A stretch of 64,000 nt of DNA from DASPWV01 sp046726375 (GTDB lineage: Bacteria > Acidobacteriota > Vicinamibacteria > Vicinamibacterales > UBA2999). The stretch is taken from assembly GCA_046726375.1 (NCBI GenBank), contig JBKPAJ010000022.1:1-64000 (forward strand), read 5' to 3'. This document shows, in pieces, positions 8,174 through 16,556 of this stretch; position 1 is the stretch's first letter; each line of letters opens with the position of its first letter. Below the pieces are notes generated by a model, which saw only the letters and a program-made list of their open reading frames with translations, did not search any database and was not told where the DNA came from. Made by a program: the position numbers and the translations under genes.

Positions 8174-9009
8174 CTGTTGGATCCCCGAACGGTGTGTCTT
8201 GCAACTGAGCTGCCATGGAGCATGGCGGTCAACCGGGCAGCATCCTGGACAGCGTACCCATTCACATCGTTGTTGAAATAAACGTATACGTCGCGTCCGC
8301 TGGTGAGAGCACTGGTGAGCCAGCCTGCCCACTCGCCCAACACCTCATCCGGATAGCTGCCGCCGTATTTCTTACCGTAGCCGTGCATCCGTACGTACGC
8401 GATCGGACCGATATTAACCAACGGCGACTCGGACCCGGGCATGTCGTGGACACACATCGTCACGCCATGCTCGTCGAGAAGATCAATCACCCAGGGCTCA
8501 TATCCGCGCGGGTCGCGAAACTCGAGTACGTGATAGAGACGCTGTCGGGATCCAAGGCGGTCGGGAAGCGCCTCGAGAAAGATGCGAAGGCGGTCTTCGT
8601 CGGGGAACCATCGCGGTGGAATCTGGTACAGGATCGGACCAAGCGTCGCACCTAGCGGTCTGGCGTGTCTCAGCAGCCGTTCGAGCGGTTCTTCGGGATC
8701 GCGCAAGCGCTTGATGTGTGTCAGAAATCGGCTCGCCTTGACCGCGAACACAAAGCTACGGGGGACCTGGGCTCGCCAGGATGCGAACGTTTCCTCCGGT
8801 GGCAATCGATAAAAGCTGTTGTTGATTTCAACAGTGGGAAAGCGCCGCGCGTACTCGCGCAGCCAGGCGGAGGTCGGGAGGGTGTTGGCATAGAGGCGGC
8901 CGCGCCAGTGTTGGTAATGCCACCCCGAGCAGCCGATGTACGCTGCCGCGGAATGCGACGCCAATGCGCCGTCACTGCGGCGGTCGGATATCGAGGTCGT
9001 TGGCGACAT
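8170..9009 (-). CDS. DUF72 family protein (YecE-like)
   Basis: 279 residues of the DUF72/YecE family, a TIM-barrel fold of unproven activity. Typical family stretches are visible: YIGCSGWHYQHWRG near the N-terminus, TVEINNSFYRLP, FVFAVKASRFLTHIKRL, VLEFRDPRGYE, YVRMHGYGKKY and VYFNNDVNGYAV near the end. The start is the ATG at 9009, with GGAG seven bases upstream; it overlaps the BON gene by 38 bp. It overlaps the next gene by four bases. It lies in the middle of the stress-like operon. Confidence 0.9.
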   Translation of the reverse strand: MSPTTSISDRRSDGALASHSAAAYIGCSGWHYQHWRGRLYANTLPTSAWLREYARRFPTVEINNSFYRLPPEETFASWRAQVPRSFVFAVKASRFLTHIKRLRDPEEPLERLLRHARPLGATLGPILYQIPPRWFPDEDRLRIFLEALPDRLGSRQRLYHVLEFRDPRGYEPWVIDLLDEHGVTMCVHDMPGSESPLVNIGPIAYVRMHGYGKKYGGSYPDEVLGEWAGWLTSALTSGRDVYVYFNNDVNGYAVQDAARLTAMLHGSSVARHTVRGSNR

Positions 9010-9337
9010 CGACAACTCCGGGCACACCTCGTATGAGCTCGGACACACGCTCTTTCTCCAGCGATGTCCAGACCTCACCGGTCACGCTGACCGCCCCGTC
9101 GACGACACGCAGCCGGATGTTGCGCTCGCGAAGAAAGTTGTCGAGTTGAAGCCGGTCGAGAAGCCGCACTTCGACCTGCGTGTCGAACGCGTGTACGACC
9201 GAGGCATCCTCGACGATCGGCGTTCGTTCGCGCGCAACGCGCTGCCGCGATCGATGGTCATCGATCCGATCGCAGCCGATCGACGTCATGGCGCAGCCGA
9301 TCAATGCGGCGATCATCGAGCGAGTTGCTCGTAACAT
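8972..9337 (-). CDS. BON-domain lipoprotein
   Basis: 121 residues. An N-terminal hydrophobic segment ends in a lipobox-like TSIGC, so it is probably lipid-anchored in the periplasm. The C-terminal half is a BON domain (a phospholipid-binding/OsmY-type module): VVDGAVSVTGEVWTSLEKER followed by IRGVPGVVDVANDLDI. The start is the ATG at 9337, which has GAAAGAGG upstream; a TTG six codons earlier would swallow that site. It is downstream of the YihY gene and overlaps the DUF72 gene. An envelope-stress role is inferred from the family and the operon. Confidence 0.85.
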   Translation of the reverse strand: MLRATRSMIAALIGCAMTSIGCDRIDDHRSRQRVARERTPIVEDASVVHAFDTQVEVRLLDRLQLDNFLRERNIRLRVVDGAVSVTGEVWTSLEKERVSELIRGVPGVVDVANDLDIRPPQ

Positions 9338-9363
9338 GGCGTGCCTCTTTCGCAAAAAAGTAC

Positions 9364-10317
9364 CTACACAACGGAGCCCGGTTGTGGCGCTTCCAGCGGG
9401 TAACTCGGCGCTTGCTTCGCGAAGGCGCGAAAACGGCGCCGCTGACCGGGCGTCCGTTCACCAGGAGCTTTCCCTTGTGGCAGCGCGTGCTCTATCTCGG
9501 AATTGACCTCGCCGCCCACAAGGATCGCCAGGCCGGTGAGGTACATCCACAACATCAGAATTGCCGCACCGCCAAGCGCACCATATGTTTCGTTGTAGTT
9601 CCCAAATTGGGTTACGTACACCTTCAACCCAAAGGAAGCGATTAGCCACAGCACACACGCGACGATCGAGCCCGGCGTGATCCACACCCAGTCCTGGTCG
9701 GCATCCGGCGCGTAGTAATAAATGATCGCGATGCCGAGCGAGGCCAACGCGAAGGCAAGCGGATACTGGAGCACCGACCAAATATCGGCGGCCGCCGATC
9801 CAAAGCCCGTTGCCGATTCGATGTAGCGCGCGATCATTGGGCCCGCCAGCAACAGCCCCGTTGCCCCGATGATGAAGAGCGCAACCCCCAAGGTGAGCGC
9901 AATCGCAAGCAACCGAACTTTCCACCACGGACGCGATTCCGTCACTTCGTAAGCGCGATTCAAGGTCGAAACAATCGCCGTCAGTGCGGATGAGCTGGTC
10001 CACACGGCACCGAGCACGCCGATGGTGAGCAATCCGCCGCTATTCCCCGCGGCGAGTTCGCTGATTTGATCGCGTGCCAGGCTCACAATCTCGGCCGGTG
10101 CGATCCGGTTAATGGCTTGAATCAGGCCGTCGAGAACGGAAAAAGGGAGGTAGCTCACGAGCGCGACTAGAACGATCAAGGCCGGCGAAAGCGCGAGCGC
10201 CAGGTAGTAGGCCAGCTGCGCCGCCATCCCAAGACAGTCATCATCGATGACTTCTTTTGCCGTACGTTTCGCAAGCTCTGCTATCGAGACCGGCGGTTTG
10301 CGGAGACCCGAAAACAT
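9364..10317 (-). CDS. YihY/BrkB family inner-membrane protein
   Basis: 317 residues with about six transmembrane helices and the family pattern: an N-terminal cytosolic helix, DCLGMAAQLAYYLALALSPAL, VWTSSSALTAIVSTLNRAYEV, YYYAPDADQDWVWITPGSI, and Y.ETYGALGGAAILMLWMYL near the end. The family was once mis-assigned as RNase BN; its molecular function is unknown. It is the first gene of the five-gene minus-strand run, 26 bp before the BON lipoprotein. It is divergent from the secreted protein gene starting at 10394. Confidence 0.93.
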   Translation of the reverse strand: MFSGLRKPPVSIAELAKRTAKEVIDDDCLGMAAQLAYYLALALSPALIVLVALVSYLPFSVLDGLIQAINRIAPAEIVSLARDQISELAAGNSGGLLTIGVLGAVWTSSSALTAIVSTLNRAYEVTESRPWWKVRLLAIALTLGVALFIIGATGLLLAGPMIARYIESATGFGSAAADIWSVLQYPLAFALASLGIAIIYYYAPDADQDWVWITPGSIVACVLWLIASFGLKVYVTQFGNYNETYGALGGAAILMLWMYLTGLAILVGGEVNSEIEHALPQGKAPGERTPGQRRRFRAFAKQAPSYPLEAPQPGSVV

Positions 10318-10393
10318 GTCGGCTCAATGGCTGCAACCAATGTGCCTTCACGTTGGCGGGGCGTTTGCTATGGCCATCATCCGGAGTGTTGTC

Positions 10394-11176
10394 ATGCGGT
10401 CATTAGAGGCATCTCGGAGTCATATGTTAATGACTACACTGGCTGCCTTGGCTGGTCTGGCCGGCGTGCTGAACGTCGGGGTCGCCGCAGATGCTGAAGA
10501 GGCCGATTGGCTCATTCAACAAGTCGTCGCACAAACAACCCGCTCGGGCTTGGCAGTTCACGCGGCGCGCCATCTCGAGGCGGGCTCGGTTTCCGGTAAG
10601 CATCGCGGATGGATGGACGTCGATACGAGCGTCTCACCTGCTGGAGTATTCTCCTGGACCATTCTCGGTGAAGGCGGCTCTGAGCGTACGCGTGACAAAG
10701 TCTTTCGCGCCGTCCTCGGCGCAGAGGCTGAGGCGTGGCGCGCGGGCGCGCGCGATACCGCCGCGCTGTCGCTCGCGAATTACGAGTTCGTCAACGAAGG
10801 CTCTGCCGGCAACGGGCAAACACGCGTCAGGTTGGTACCGCGCCGCGCTGACTCTAAGCTCGTGAACGGCACGCTGATCGTGAGTGACGACGGTCACCCC
10901 GTTCTCCTCGAGGGACGGCTCGCGAAGTCACCATCGTTTTGGGTGAAGTCGGTCACGGTGGTCAAGCGCTACGCGCGCATCGGTGACGTCTCGTTGCCGG
11001 TGTCGATCGAATCGCTGGCTGACGTGAAGATGATTGGTCAATCAAGCTTCTCGATGGGTTACCGGTACACGTCGGTCAACGGTCGCAGCGTCGGCCACAG
11101 CGCTTCGGTGTCGCCTAAGTTCGGCCCTTCGCCGGAGATCGTGGCGTTGCATGCGCAGTTCAACGACGGCCAATAA
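10394..11176 (+). CDS. Secreted conserved hypothetical protein
   Basis: 260 residues. The signal-peptide-like N-terminus is LMTTLAALAGLAGVLNVGVA. The mature part is soluble and beta-rich, with VNGTLIVSDDGHPVLLEGRL and SVTVVKRYARIGDVSLPVSI. That pattern resembles lipoprotein-carrier (LolA-like) or outer-membrane sorting proteins that test for a lipid or protein effect on an envelope component. The resemblance is weak and no function is assigned. I chose the ATG at 10394 (CCGGAG upstream) over several in-frame starts further 5' that overlap the divergent YihY gene. Confidence 0.65.
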   Translation: MRSLEASRSHMLMTTLAALAGLAGVLNVGVAADAEEADWLIQQVVAQTTRSGLAVHAARHLEAGSVSGKHRGWMDVDTSVSPAGVFSWTILGEGGSERTRDKVFRAVLGAEAEAWRAGARDTAALSLANYEFVNEGSAGNGQTRVRLVPRRADSKLVNGTLIVSDDGHPVLLEGRLAKSPSFWVKSVTVVKRYARIGDVSLPVSIESLADVKMIGQSSFSMGYRYTSVNGRSVGHSASVSPKFGPSPEIVALHAQFNDGQ

Positions 11177-11470
11177 ACCGAGCCGAACCTCAGCAAGTAG
11201 CCACACGTCACTCGCTAGGCAGACTAAAGGTTCGACCGTGCAGGCTCTGCGCCAACTTTGTAATCCATCTTTTTGGGGTTTGTAACGACAATCCGAACCC
11301 CAGCATCGTAATTCCTACAGTGAACATGTATGGAACTAAAGCTGAACGGTTCGCCGGCCGGCATTTCAGTACACATCAGGCGCAACTGCGCGCCTCGAGC
11401 ACCACGGTTGAGCCGTCAAATCGCAATGTAGGAAATCGGCAAAGGCCTTGCAGTAAACGACGGCAGGAGC
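11177..11470. other. Spacer with one inverted repeat
   Basis: About 290 bases without a gene. TGGGGTT (11274-11280) and AACCCCA (11296-11302) form a seven-bp stem behind a T-run. It is the only structure seen, and its role is unclear. Confidence 0.4.
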
Positions 11471-11779
11471 GTGATTGATATGACGACGATCTCCCTTCGG
11501 ATTGCGGGATCCAGGGGGCTGACAGCTGAGCGGCCGGCGGCGCGGACGCTGCCGATTACGTCAGTGTGGGCCCTGGCGAGGCGCCGGTTCCGCAGTGTCT
11601 GGTGCATGGTCAATGGCGGACACTACAAAGTGCTGCACACCCAGCCCGATCGGATGGCGTTGCGCTGCGTCGCCTGCGGTCACACGTCGCCCGGCTGGGA
11701 AGTTGGCGCCGCGCGGGTCGGGAAGCGATCGCCTTCGACTCCCGATCGTGTTCGTGTTCGGCGGCCGGTGGCTGCGTAG
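11471..11779 (+). CDS. Small hypothetical protein with CxxCGHxxPGW motif
   Basis: Up to 102 residues (GTG at 11471 with CAGGAG upstream; an ATG at 11480 is an alternative). The central part reads GGHYKVLHTQPDRMALRCVA, then CGHTSPGWEV: half of a zinc-ribbon-like knuckle in a compact domain. I believe similar short proteins occur in related genomes but cannot confirm it. The C-terminus is basic and low-complexity. A plus-strand gene in this otherwise gene-poor stretch is plausible but not certain. Confidence 0.5.
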   Translation: MIDMTTISLRIAGSRGLTAERPAARTLPITSVWALARRRFRSVWCMVNGGHYKVLHTQPDRMALRCVACGHTSPGWEVGAARVGKRSPSTPDRVRVRRPVAA

Positions 11780-11840
11780 CGGACGAACGGCGGGCCCCCC
11801 CAGCGCCCGCCGCAGCGACACTCTCCCCACCTAGGGTCCA

Positions 11841-12992
11841 TTACGGCACGATTCGATATTTTCCGAGCACTTGGCGCACACGTTCGATTGGAATCGCTTC
11901 CGCGGTTCCAAAGCGACTCGTGACGGTCGTCGCTTTCAACAGCGAGTTGTAAAGCGCTTCTTCGGTTGCTTCCAACGCCGCTTGAAACAGCGGTGATACA
12001 CCGTCTGTCGGCAACAGCGTCCGTGGCTGCGGCGTGTCCGCGCCAAATCGTACGCGCAGCTGCGACGCGGTTGAAAACGCGATGGCGAAATCGCCGCTGC
12101 CGTTACTGTACGACGAGCCAGTACGTGCAAGACCGAACACGGCGCGCGCGGCAAGACGCTTGAGATCGCGCGCATCGATGGGCGCGTCGGTGGCGACGAC
12201 GATCATGCACGACCCGTCACCATCCTCTCCCTTTGTTGAGGGGGCATACGAGTAGCGGCCAAGCTCCTTGCCTACCGGGGCACCACCCATCGTCAGCACG
12301 CCGCCGAAATTCGATTGCACAAGCACGCCCACGGTGTATCCGCCGTAGCGCGCATCGAGGCGTCGCGACGAGGTGCCGATACCGCCCTTCCACGCAAACG
12401 CGCGCGTGCCACGGCCCGCGCCGACGCTTCCTTCATCCACCGCGCCCTCGCGCGCGGCCTTCAGCGCCGCCGCAACGTGCTCCGGCCGGACGCTCAACGC
12501 GCGGATGTCGTTGAGGCCGCCGTCGTTGGTTTCGCCAACCAACGCGTTCACCGATCGCACGTCTGCATTCCCAGGTTGATCGATCGTCCAGCGCACCAGG
12601 CCTTCCACGGCCGCGCCGACGCTCAGGGTGTTGGTGAGCGCAATTGGCGTTTCAATGGTGCCGAGCTCGTCGACCTGTGTCGATCCCGCGAGCTTGCCGA
12701 AGGCATTGCCGACAAACACAGCGCCCGGCACTTTGTCCTGAAAGACGTTGCCGCCGTGCGGGACGATGACCGTGACGCCGGTGTGCACGCGATCCTCGAT
12801 GTCGAGCGTGACGTGGCCAACACGCACCCCGGCGACGTCGGTGATCGCGTTGAACGGACCGGGGGCGAAGACGCCGGGCGCGAGCCCCAGGTCGCGAGCG
12901 CGTGGACGCGCCGGGTTCGAGCTCGAGCGATCCTGCGCGACGAGCGTGGCGCCGAGACCGAGGAGGACGGCAAGTGCAAGACCTTTGACCAT
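11841..12992 (-). CDS. P1 family (S58, DmpA-like) self-processing aminopeptidase, exported
   Basis: 383 residues with a signal-peptide-like start (MVKGLALAVLLGLGATLVAQ). The rest is a DmpA/ornithine-acetyltransferase-fold N-terminal-nucleophile hydrolase. The family's cleavage site is visible as GEDGDG before Ser261, followed by CMIVVATDAPI; Ser261 would become the N-terminal nucleophile after autoproteolysis. Asn228 (QSNFG) fits the oxyanion residue. It probably releases N-terminal residues from peptides outside the cytoplasm. The ATG at 12992 is preceded by GGAGAG. It is divergent from the PLP-dependent dehydratase gene at 13017 with only 24 bp between starts. Confidence 0.92.
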   Translation of the reverse strand: MVKGLALAVLLGLGATLVAQDRSSSNPARPRARDLGLAPGVFAPGPFNAITDVAGVRVGHVTLDIEDRVHTGVTVIVPHGGNVFQDKVPGAVFVGNAFGKLAGSTQVDELGTIETPIALTNTLSVGAAVEGLVRWTIDQPGNADVRSVNALVGETNDGGLNDIRALSVRPEHVAAALKAAREGAVDEGSVGAGRGTRAFAWKGGIGTSSRRLDARYGGYTVGVLVQSNFGGVLTMGGAPVGKELGRYSYAPSTKGEDGDGSCMIVVATDAPIDARDLKRLAARAVFGLARTGSSYSNGSGDFAIAFSTASQLRVRFGADTPQPRTLLPTDGVSPLFQAALEATEEALYNSLLKATTVTSRFGTAEAIPIERVRQVLGKYRIVP

Positions 12993-13016
12993 GCGGCATA
13001 ATACTCTCCACGTTTC

Positions 13017-13982
13017 ATGCGCAACATCCCGCTCGCTGCCATTCACGAGGCTGCTGCTTGCGTGTATCAGGCTGCGATCCGGACACCGCTCGTCCGCCTG
13101 GACCTGCCATTCGATCGAGCCGCGTCGTCGCCGGAAATCTTTCTCAAGCTCGAATCGTTGCAGCCGATCGGGTCGTTCAAGATCCGCGGCGCGTGGAACG
13201 CCGTGCGCACCCTGCCGCGCGACGCGATGGATCAGGGTGTGTGGACGGTTAGCGCCGGCAACGCCGCGCAGGGGGTCGCGTTTGCCGCGCGCAAGGCCGG
13301 AGTGCCCTGCTCCGTGATGGTGATGGACACGGCACCCGCCACCAAACTGCGTTCGATCGAGCGTCTCGGCGCCACTATCGTGACCGCCACCTATGACGAA
13401 TGCTGGAAGACCGTGGAGCAGCACGCGTCACCGCGCATGAACGGCCAGTTCGTTCACCCGTTCGATGACGATCGCTTCATCGCCGGCAACGGAACAGCGG
13501 GACTCGAGATCCTCGAGGACCTGCCGGATGTGGACACTGTGATTGCGCCGCTTGGCGGCGGCGGCTTGCTGTCCGGGATTGGTGCTGCGATGCGTGCGCT
13601 GAAGCCCTCGGTCAACGTGTTCGCGGCCGAACCGGAAACAGCGGCGCCGCTCGCGACTTCGTTGGAGCGCGGTGAGGCAAGCTACTTTCCGGACTGGAAG
13701 GCTTCGTTTGTCGACGGCGCTGGCGGCCGCTCCATACTGCCGACGATGTGGCCGTTGCTGCACGATCTCGTCAACCGCTCGATCGTCGTCTCACTCGATG
13801 AAGTGCGTGAGGCGATGAAGCGAACAGCTGAACGTGTACACGTGGTGGCTGAGGGCGCGGCGGCGTGCGCCGTTGCTGCCGCATTGAGCGGTCGTGCCGG
13901 AGGCGGCAAGATCGTGGCGGTGGTGTCTGGCGGTAACATCGATCTCAAACGCTTTGCTGATCTGACGGGCGCCTGCGCGTAA
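13017..13982 (+). CDS. Threonine/serine dehydratase-like PLP enzyme
   Basis: 321 residues, fold-type II PLP enzyme of the threonine dehydratase/serine racemase group. It has the PLP lysine Lys55 (PIGSFKIRGAW), the substrate loop SAGNAAQGVA (79-88), the phosphate loop GGGGLLSG and a C-terminal SGGN. There is no ACT-type regulatory domain, so it is the short catabolic (TdcB-like) form rather than long IlvA. It would deaminate threonine or serine to a 2-oxo acid plus ammonia, or racemise serine. It is divergent from the P1 peptidase. The stop is immediately followed by the 9-bp repeat block. Confidence 0.9.
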   Translation: MRNIPLAAIHEAAACVYQAAIRTPLVRLDLPFDRAASSPEIFLKLESLQPIGSFKIRGAWNAVRTLPRDAMDQGVWTVSAGNAAQGVAFAARKAGVPCSVMVMDTAPATKLRSIERLGATIVTATYDECWKTVEQHASPRMNGQFVHPFDDDRFIAGNGTAGLEILEDLPDVDTVIAPLGGGGLLSGIGAAMRALKPSVNVFAAEPETAAPLATSLERGEASYFPDWKASFVDGAGGRSILPTMWPLLHDLVNRSIVVSLDEVREAMKRTAERVHVVAEGAAACAVAAALSGRAGGGKIVAVVSGGNIDLKRFADLTGACA

Positions 13983-14306
13983 TGGAGATCGGGGAGATGG
14001 AAGACAGGGAGATCGGGGAGATAGAAGACAGGGAGATCAGGGAGATCGGGGAGAAAGAAAAAATGGGCGAGACCATTTCACCTTCATTCCCATTTTCCCT
14101 GATCTCCCTGATCTCCCTGTTGTCCCTGTTCTCCCTGATCTCCCTGATCTCCCTGATCTCCCTGTTGTCCCTGATCTCCCTGATCTCCCTGATCTCCCTG
14201 TTGTCCCTGATCTCCCTGATCTCCCTGATCTCCCTGATCTCCCTGATCTCCCTGATCTCCCTGTTGTCCCTGTTCTCCCTGATCTCCCTGTGGTCCCTGA
14301 TCTCCC
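13983..14306. repeat. 9-bp minisatellite in inverted arrangement
   Basis: From 14097 to 14303 there are 23 uninterrupted 9-bp units: mostly CCCTGATCT, with CCCTGTTGT, CCCTGTTCT and one CCCTGTGGT. At 13983-14062 the same theme occurs on the opposite strand (GGGAGATC.GGGAGAT), so the two blocks could pair into a long hairpin. The 9-bp period keeps three reading frames open, giving (SLI)n or (REI)n pseudo-proteins that are artefacts. The block fills the gap between the dehydratase stop and the glucan phosphorylase start. Confidence 0.95.
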
Positions 14307-14322
14307 GCACCGAAGGACTCTG

Positions 14323-16467
14323 ATGGAACGTTTCGCGACTTCTGCTCCCCTCCCCGACCGTATTCATCAGTTGCACGAACTCTCGCTAGATCTCTGGTGG
14401 AGTTGGCGGCAAACTGCGCGTCAGGTTTTTCGGCGACTCGATTACCCGCTCTGGCGCGCCACGGCGCACAATCCCGTGCGCATGCTGCGCACCATTGACG
14501 AAGCGCGTCTCGCCGCCGCCGCCCAGGACCCGAAGTTCCTCGCGGTGTACGACGAGGCGATTGCCGGCCTCGACGAAGCGCGCACCGCGAAGCGCACTTG
14601 GTGGGCGGCGCACGGACCCGATCTCAACGGCAAAGTGATCGCGTATTTCTCAGCGGAGTTTGCGCTGCACCAGTCGTTGCCGATTTACGCAGGCGGTCTC
14701 GGCGTGCTCGCGGGCGATCACTGTAAAGAAGCGAGCGACCTCGGCGTGCCGTTCGTCGGCGTCGGGTTCATGTACCCGCAGGGCTACTTCCATCAGCGCC
14801 TGTCGAACGAGGGATGGCAGGAGGAGCATTACGAGCGCCTGAACTGGACCGACGCGCCGATTGCGGCGGCCGTGACGCGCGACGGCAAACCAGCCATAAC
14901 GGCCGTGCCGCTCGGCGATCGCACGGTGCTGGCGGCCGTGTGGCGTGTGCGCGTCGGGCGCGTTCGCATTTTCCTGCTCGACACCGACCTCGAAGAGAAC
15001 GCGCCGTGGGATCGGGAGCTGTCGGCGCGCCTCTATGGCGGCGATCGCGAAACCCGCATTCAGCAGGAAATCATCCTCGGCATCGGCGGCGTACGCGTGC
15101 TGCGCGCGCTCGGGATCGAACCGGCGGTGTGGCACCTCAACGAGGGCCACGCGGCCTTTGTCGCGCTGCAGCGCATTCGAGAGGTCGTTGAGAAAGGATT
15201 GTCCTTTGACAGCGCGTTGGACGAAGTGCGCCAGACGACCGTCTTCACCACGCACACGCCTGTGCCGGCCGGGCATGATGCCTTTCCTTTTCATCTGGTC
15301 GAGAAGCATCTGGCCGGATGTTGGGGTGAAATCGGCCAGTACCGGCAGCGATTCTTCTCGCTCGGCGAGTACGACAACGGCAGCGGCTCGCAATTCAATA
15401 TGACGGCGCTTGCGCTTCGGACCTCGTCGAGCGTCAACGGCGTCAGCCAACTGCACGGCGAAGTGACGCGCGCGATGTGGCGGTCGATCTGGCCCGATCG
15501 CGCGGCGCACGACGTGCCGGTCAAGTTCATCACCAATGGCGTTCACGTGCCGACCTGGGTTGCCAATCCGGTACTCGACCTCTTCAATCGACACCTTGGC
15601 GCCAACTGGCTCGAGCACCACGACGAACCGCAGTTCTGGGAACGCTTGCTGGAAATTCCGGATACCGACATCTGGGCAGCGCGGCAGGTGCTGCGCAGCG
15701 AGCTGTTCATCTTCATCCGCGAGCGGCTGCGAGAGCGCTGGACGGCCGAACGGATCGGCCCCAGCCGCATCGTCGCGGGCGGCGCGATGCTCGATCCCGA
15801 GGCGCTCACGATCGGCTATGCGCGGCGCTTCACCGCGTACAAGCGTCCCGAACTGCTCTTTCACGATGCGCAACGGCTCGCGCGAATTCTCGGGTCGCCA
15901 CGGCGGCCGGTTCAGATTGTCTTTGCCGGCAAAGCGCACCCGGCGGACGATCCGGCCAAGCACCATCTGCAGCAGGTGTTCCGGCGCGCGCTCGATCCGA
16001 TGTTTCACGGACGCATTGCGTTTATCGACGATTACGACATGCATGTCGCCCATTGCCTGGTGGCGGGTTGCGACGTGTGGTTGAACACTCCCCGCAAGCC
16101 GCTCGAAGCGAGCGGCACAAGCGGCATGAAAGCCTCGCTCAACGGAGTGCCGCATTTGAGTATCGGCGATGGGTGGTGGGCCGAGGGATACAACGGCGGC
16201 AACGGCTGGTTGATTCAAAGTGATGCGAACCCGGACGACCACAACGCCACCGACGCGGCGGACGCGGAAGCGCTCTATCGCTTGCTCGAAGAACAGGTGG
16301 TGCCGGCGTTTTACGAACGCGACGAACGCCAGGTGGCGGTGCGTTGGATTCAGATTGTGCGGGAGGCGATACGATCGAACCTGCCGCGCTTCTCCGCGAG
16401 GCGGATGGTGAAGCAGTACGTCACCGAAATGTACGCGCCGGCCGCGACGCGACTGGTGTCGAGGTAG
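14323..16467 (+). CDS. glgP: Alpha-glucan phosphorylase (GT35)
   Basis: 714 residues of the shorter GT35 type that begins with a DUF3417 region (LHELSLDLWWSWRQTARQVF). It cleaves alpha-1,4-glucan with phosphate to glucose-1-phosphate in the cytoplasm. Visible signatures are IAYFSAEFALHQSLPIYAGG, the glucan-site WHLNEGHAAFV, and the PLP-lysine region EASGTSGMKASLNG (Lys603). An in-frame GTG/ATG upstream would lie in the 9-bp repeat, so the ATG at 14323 with AAGGA upstream is preferred. It is monocistronic. Confidence 0.95.
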   Translation: MERFATSAPLPDRIHQLHELSLDLWWSWRQTARQVFRRLDYPLWRATAHNPVRMLRTIDEARLAAAAQDPKFLAVYDEAIAGLDEARTAKRTWWAAHGPDLNGKVIAYFSAEFALHQSLPIYAGGLGVLAGDHCKEASDLGVPFVGVGFMYPQGYFHQRLSNEGWQEEHYERLNWTDAPIAAAVTRDGKPAITAVPLGDRTVLAAVWRVRVGRVRIFLLDTDLEENAPWDRELSARLYGGDRETRIQQEIILGIGGVRVLRALGIEPAVWHLNEGHAAFVALQRIREVVEKGLSFDSALDEVRQTTVFTTHTPVPAGHDAFPFHLVEKHLAGCWGEIGQYRQRFFSLGEYDNGSGSQFNMTALALRTSSSVNGVSQLHGEVTRAMWRSIWPDRAAHDVPVKFITNGVHVPTWVANPVLDLFNRHLGANWLEHHDEPQFWERLLEIPDTDIWAARQVLRSELFIFIRERLRERWTAERIGPSRIVAGGAMLDPEALTIGYARRFTAYKRPELLFHDAQRLARILGSPRRPVQIVFAGKAHPADDPAKHHLQQVFRRALDPMFHGRIAFIDDYDMHVAHCLVAGCDVWLNTPRKPLEASGTSGMKASLNGVPHLSIGDGWWAEGYNGGNGWLIQSDANPDDHNATDAADAEALYRLLEEQVVPAFYERDERQVAVRWIQIVREAIRSNLPRFSARRMVKQYVTEMYAPAATRLVSR

Positions 16468-16471
16468 GATG

Positions 16472-16556
16472 GCCGGGTTGAAGCCCAGTCCCCCTGGCGC
16501 TGTCCGCCTGTTGATGTCACAAAGTCGCGATCGTGGCACCAGGGCTTTAGCCTGGT
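16472..16556. repeat. REP-like palindromes between glgP and the M28 gene
   Basis: GGGTTGAAGCCC (16476-16487) and ACCAGGGCTTTAGCCTGGT (16538-16556) are short palindromes of the GGGCTT-AGCCC class that recurs in GC-rich genomes. The second overlaps the 3' end of the minus-strand peptidase gene and supplies its stop codon (CCAGGC then TAA). Confidence 0.55.

Noticed and set aside
11841..13424. Extension of the P1 peptidase frame to 13424
   Set aside because: It would overlap the divergent PLP-dependent dehydratase; the signal peptide starts at 12992.
13945..14376. Open frames encoding (SLI)n and (REI)n peptides on both strands
   Set aside because: They are produced by the 9-bp repeat period, which is a multiple of three; no ribosome-binding site and no protein family.
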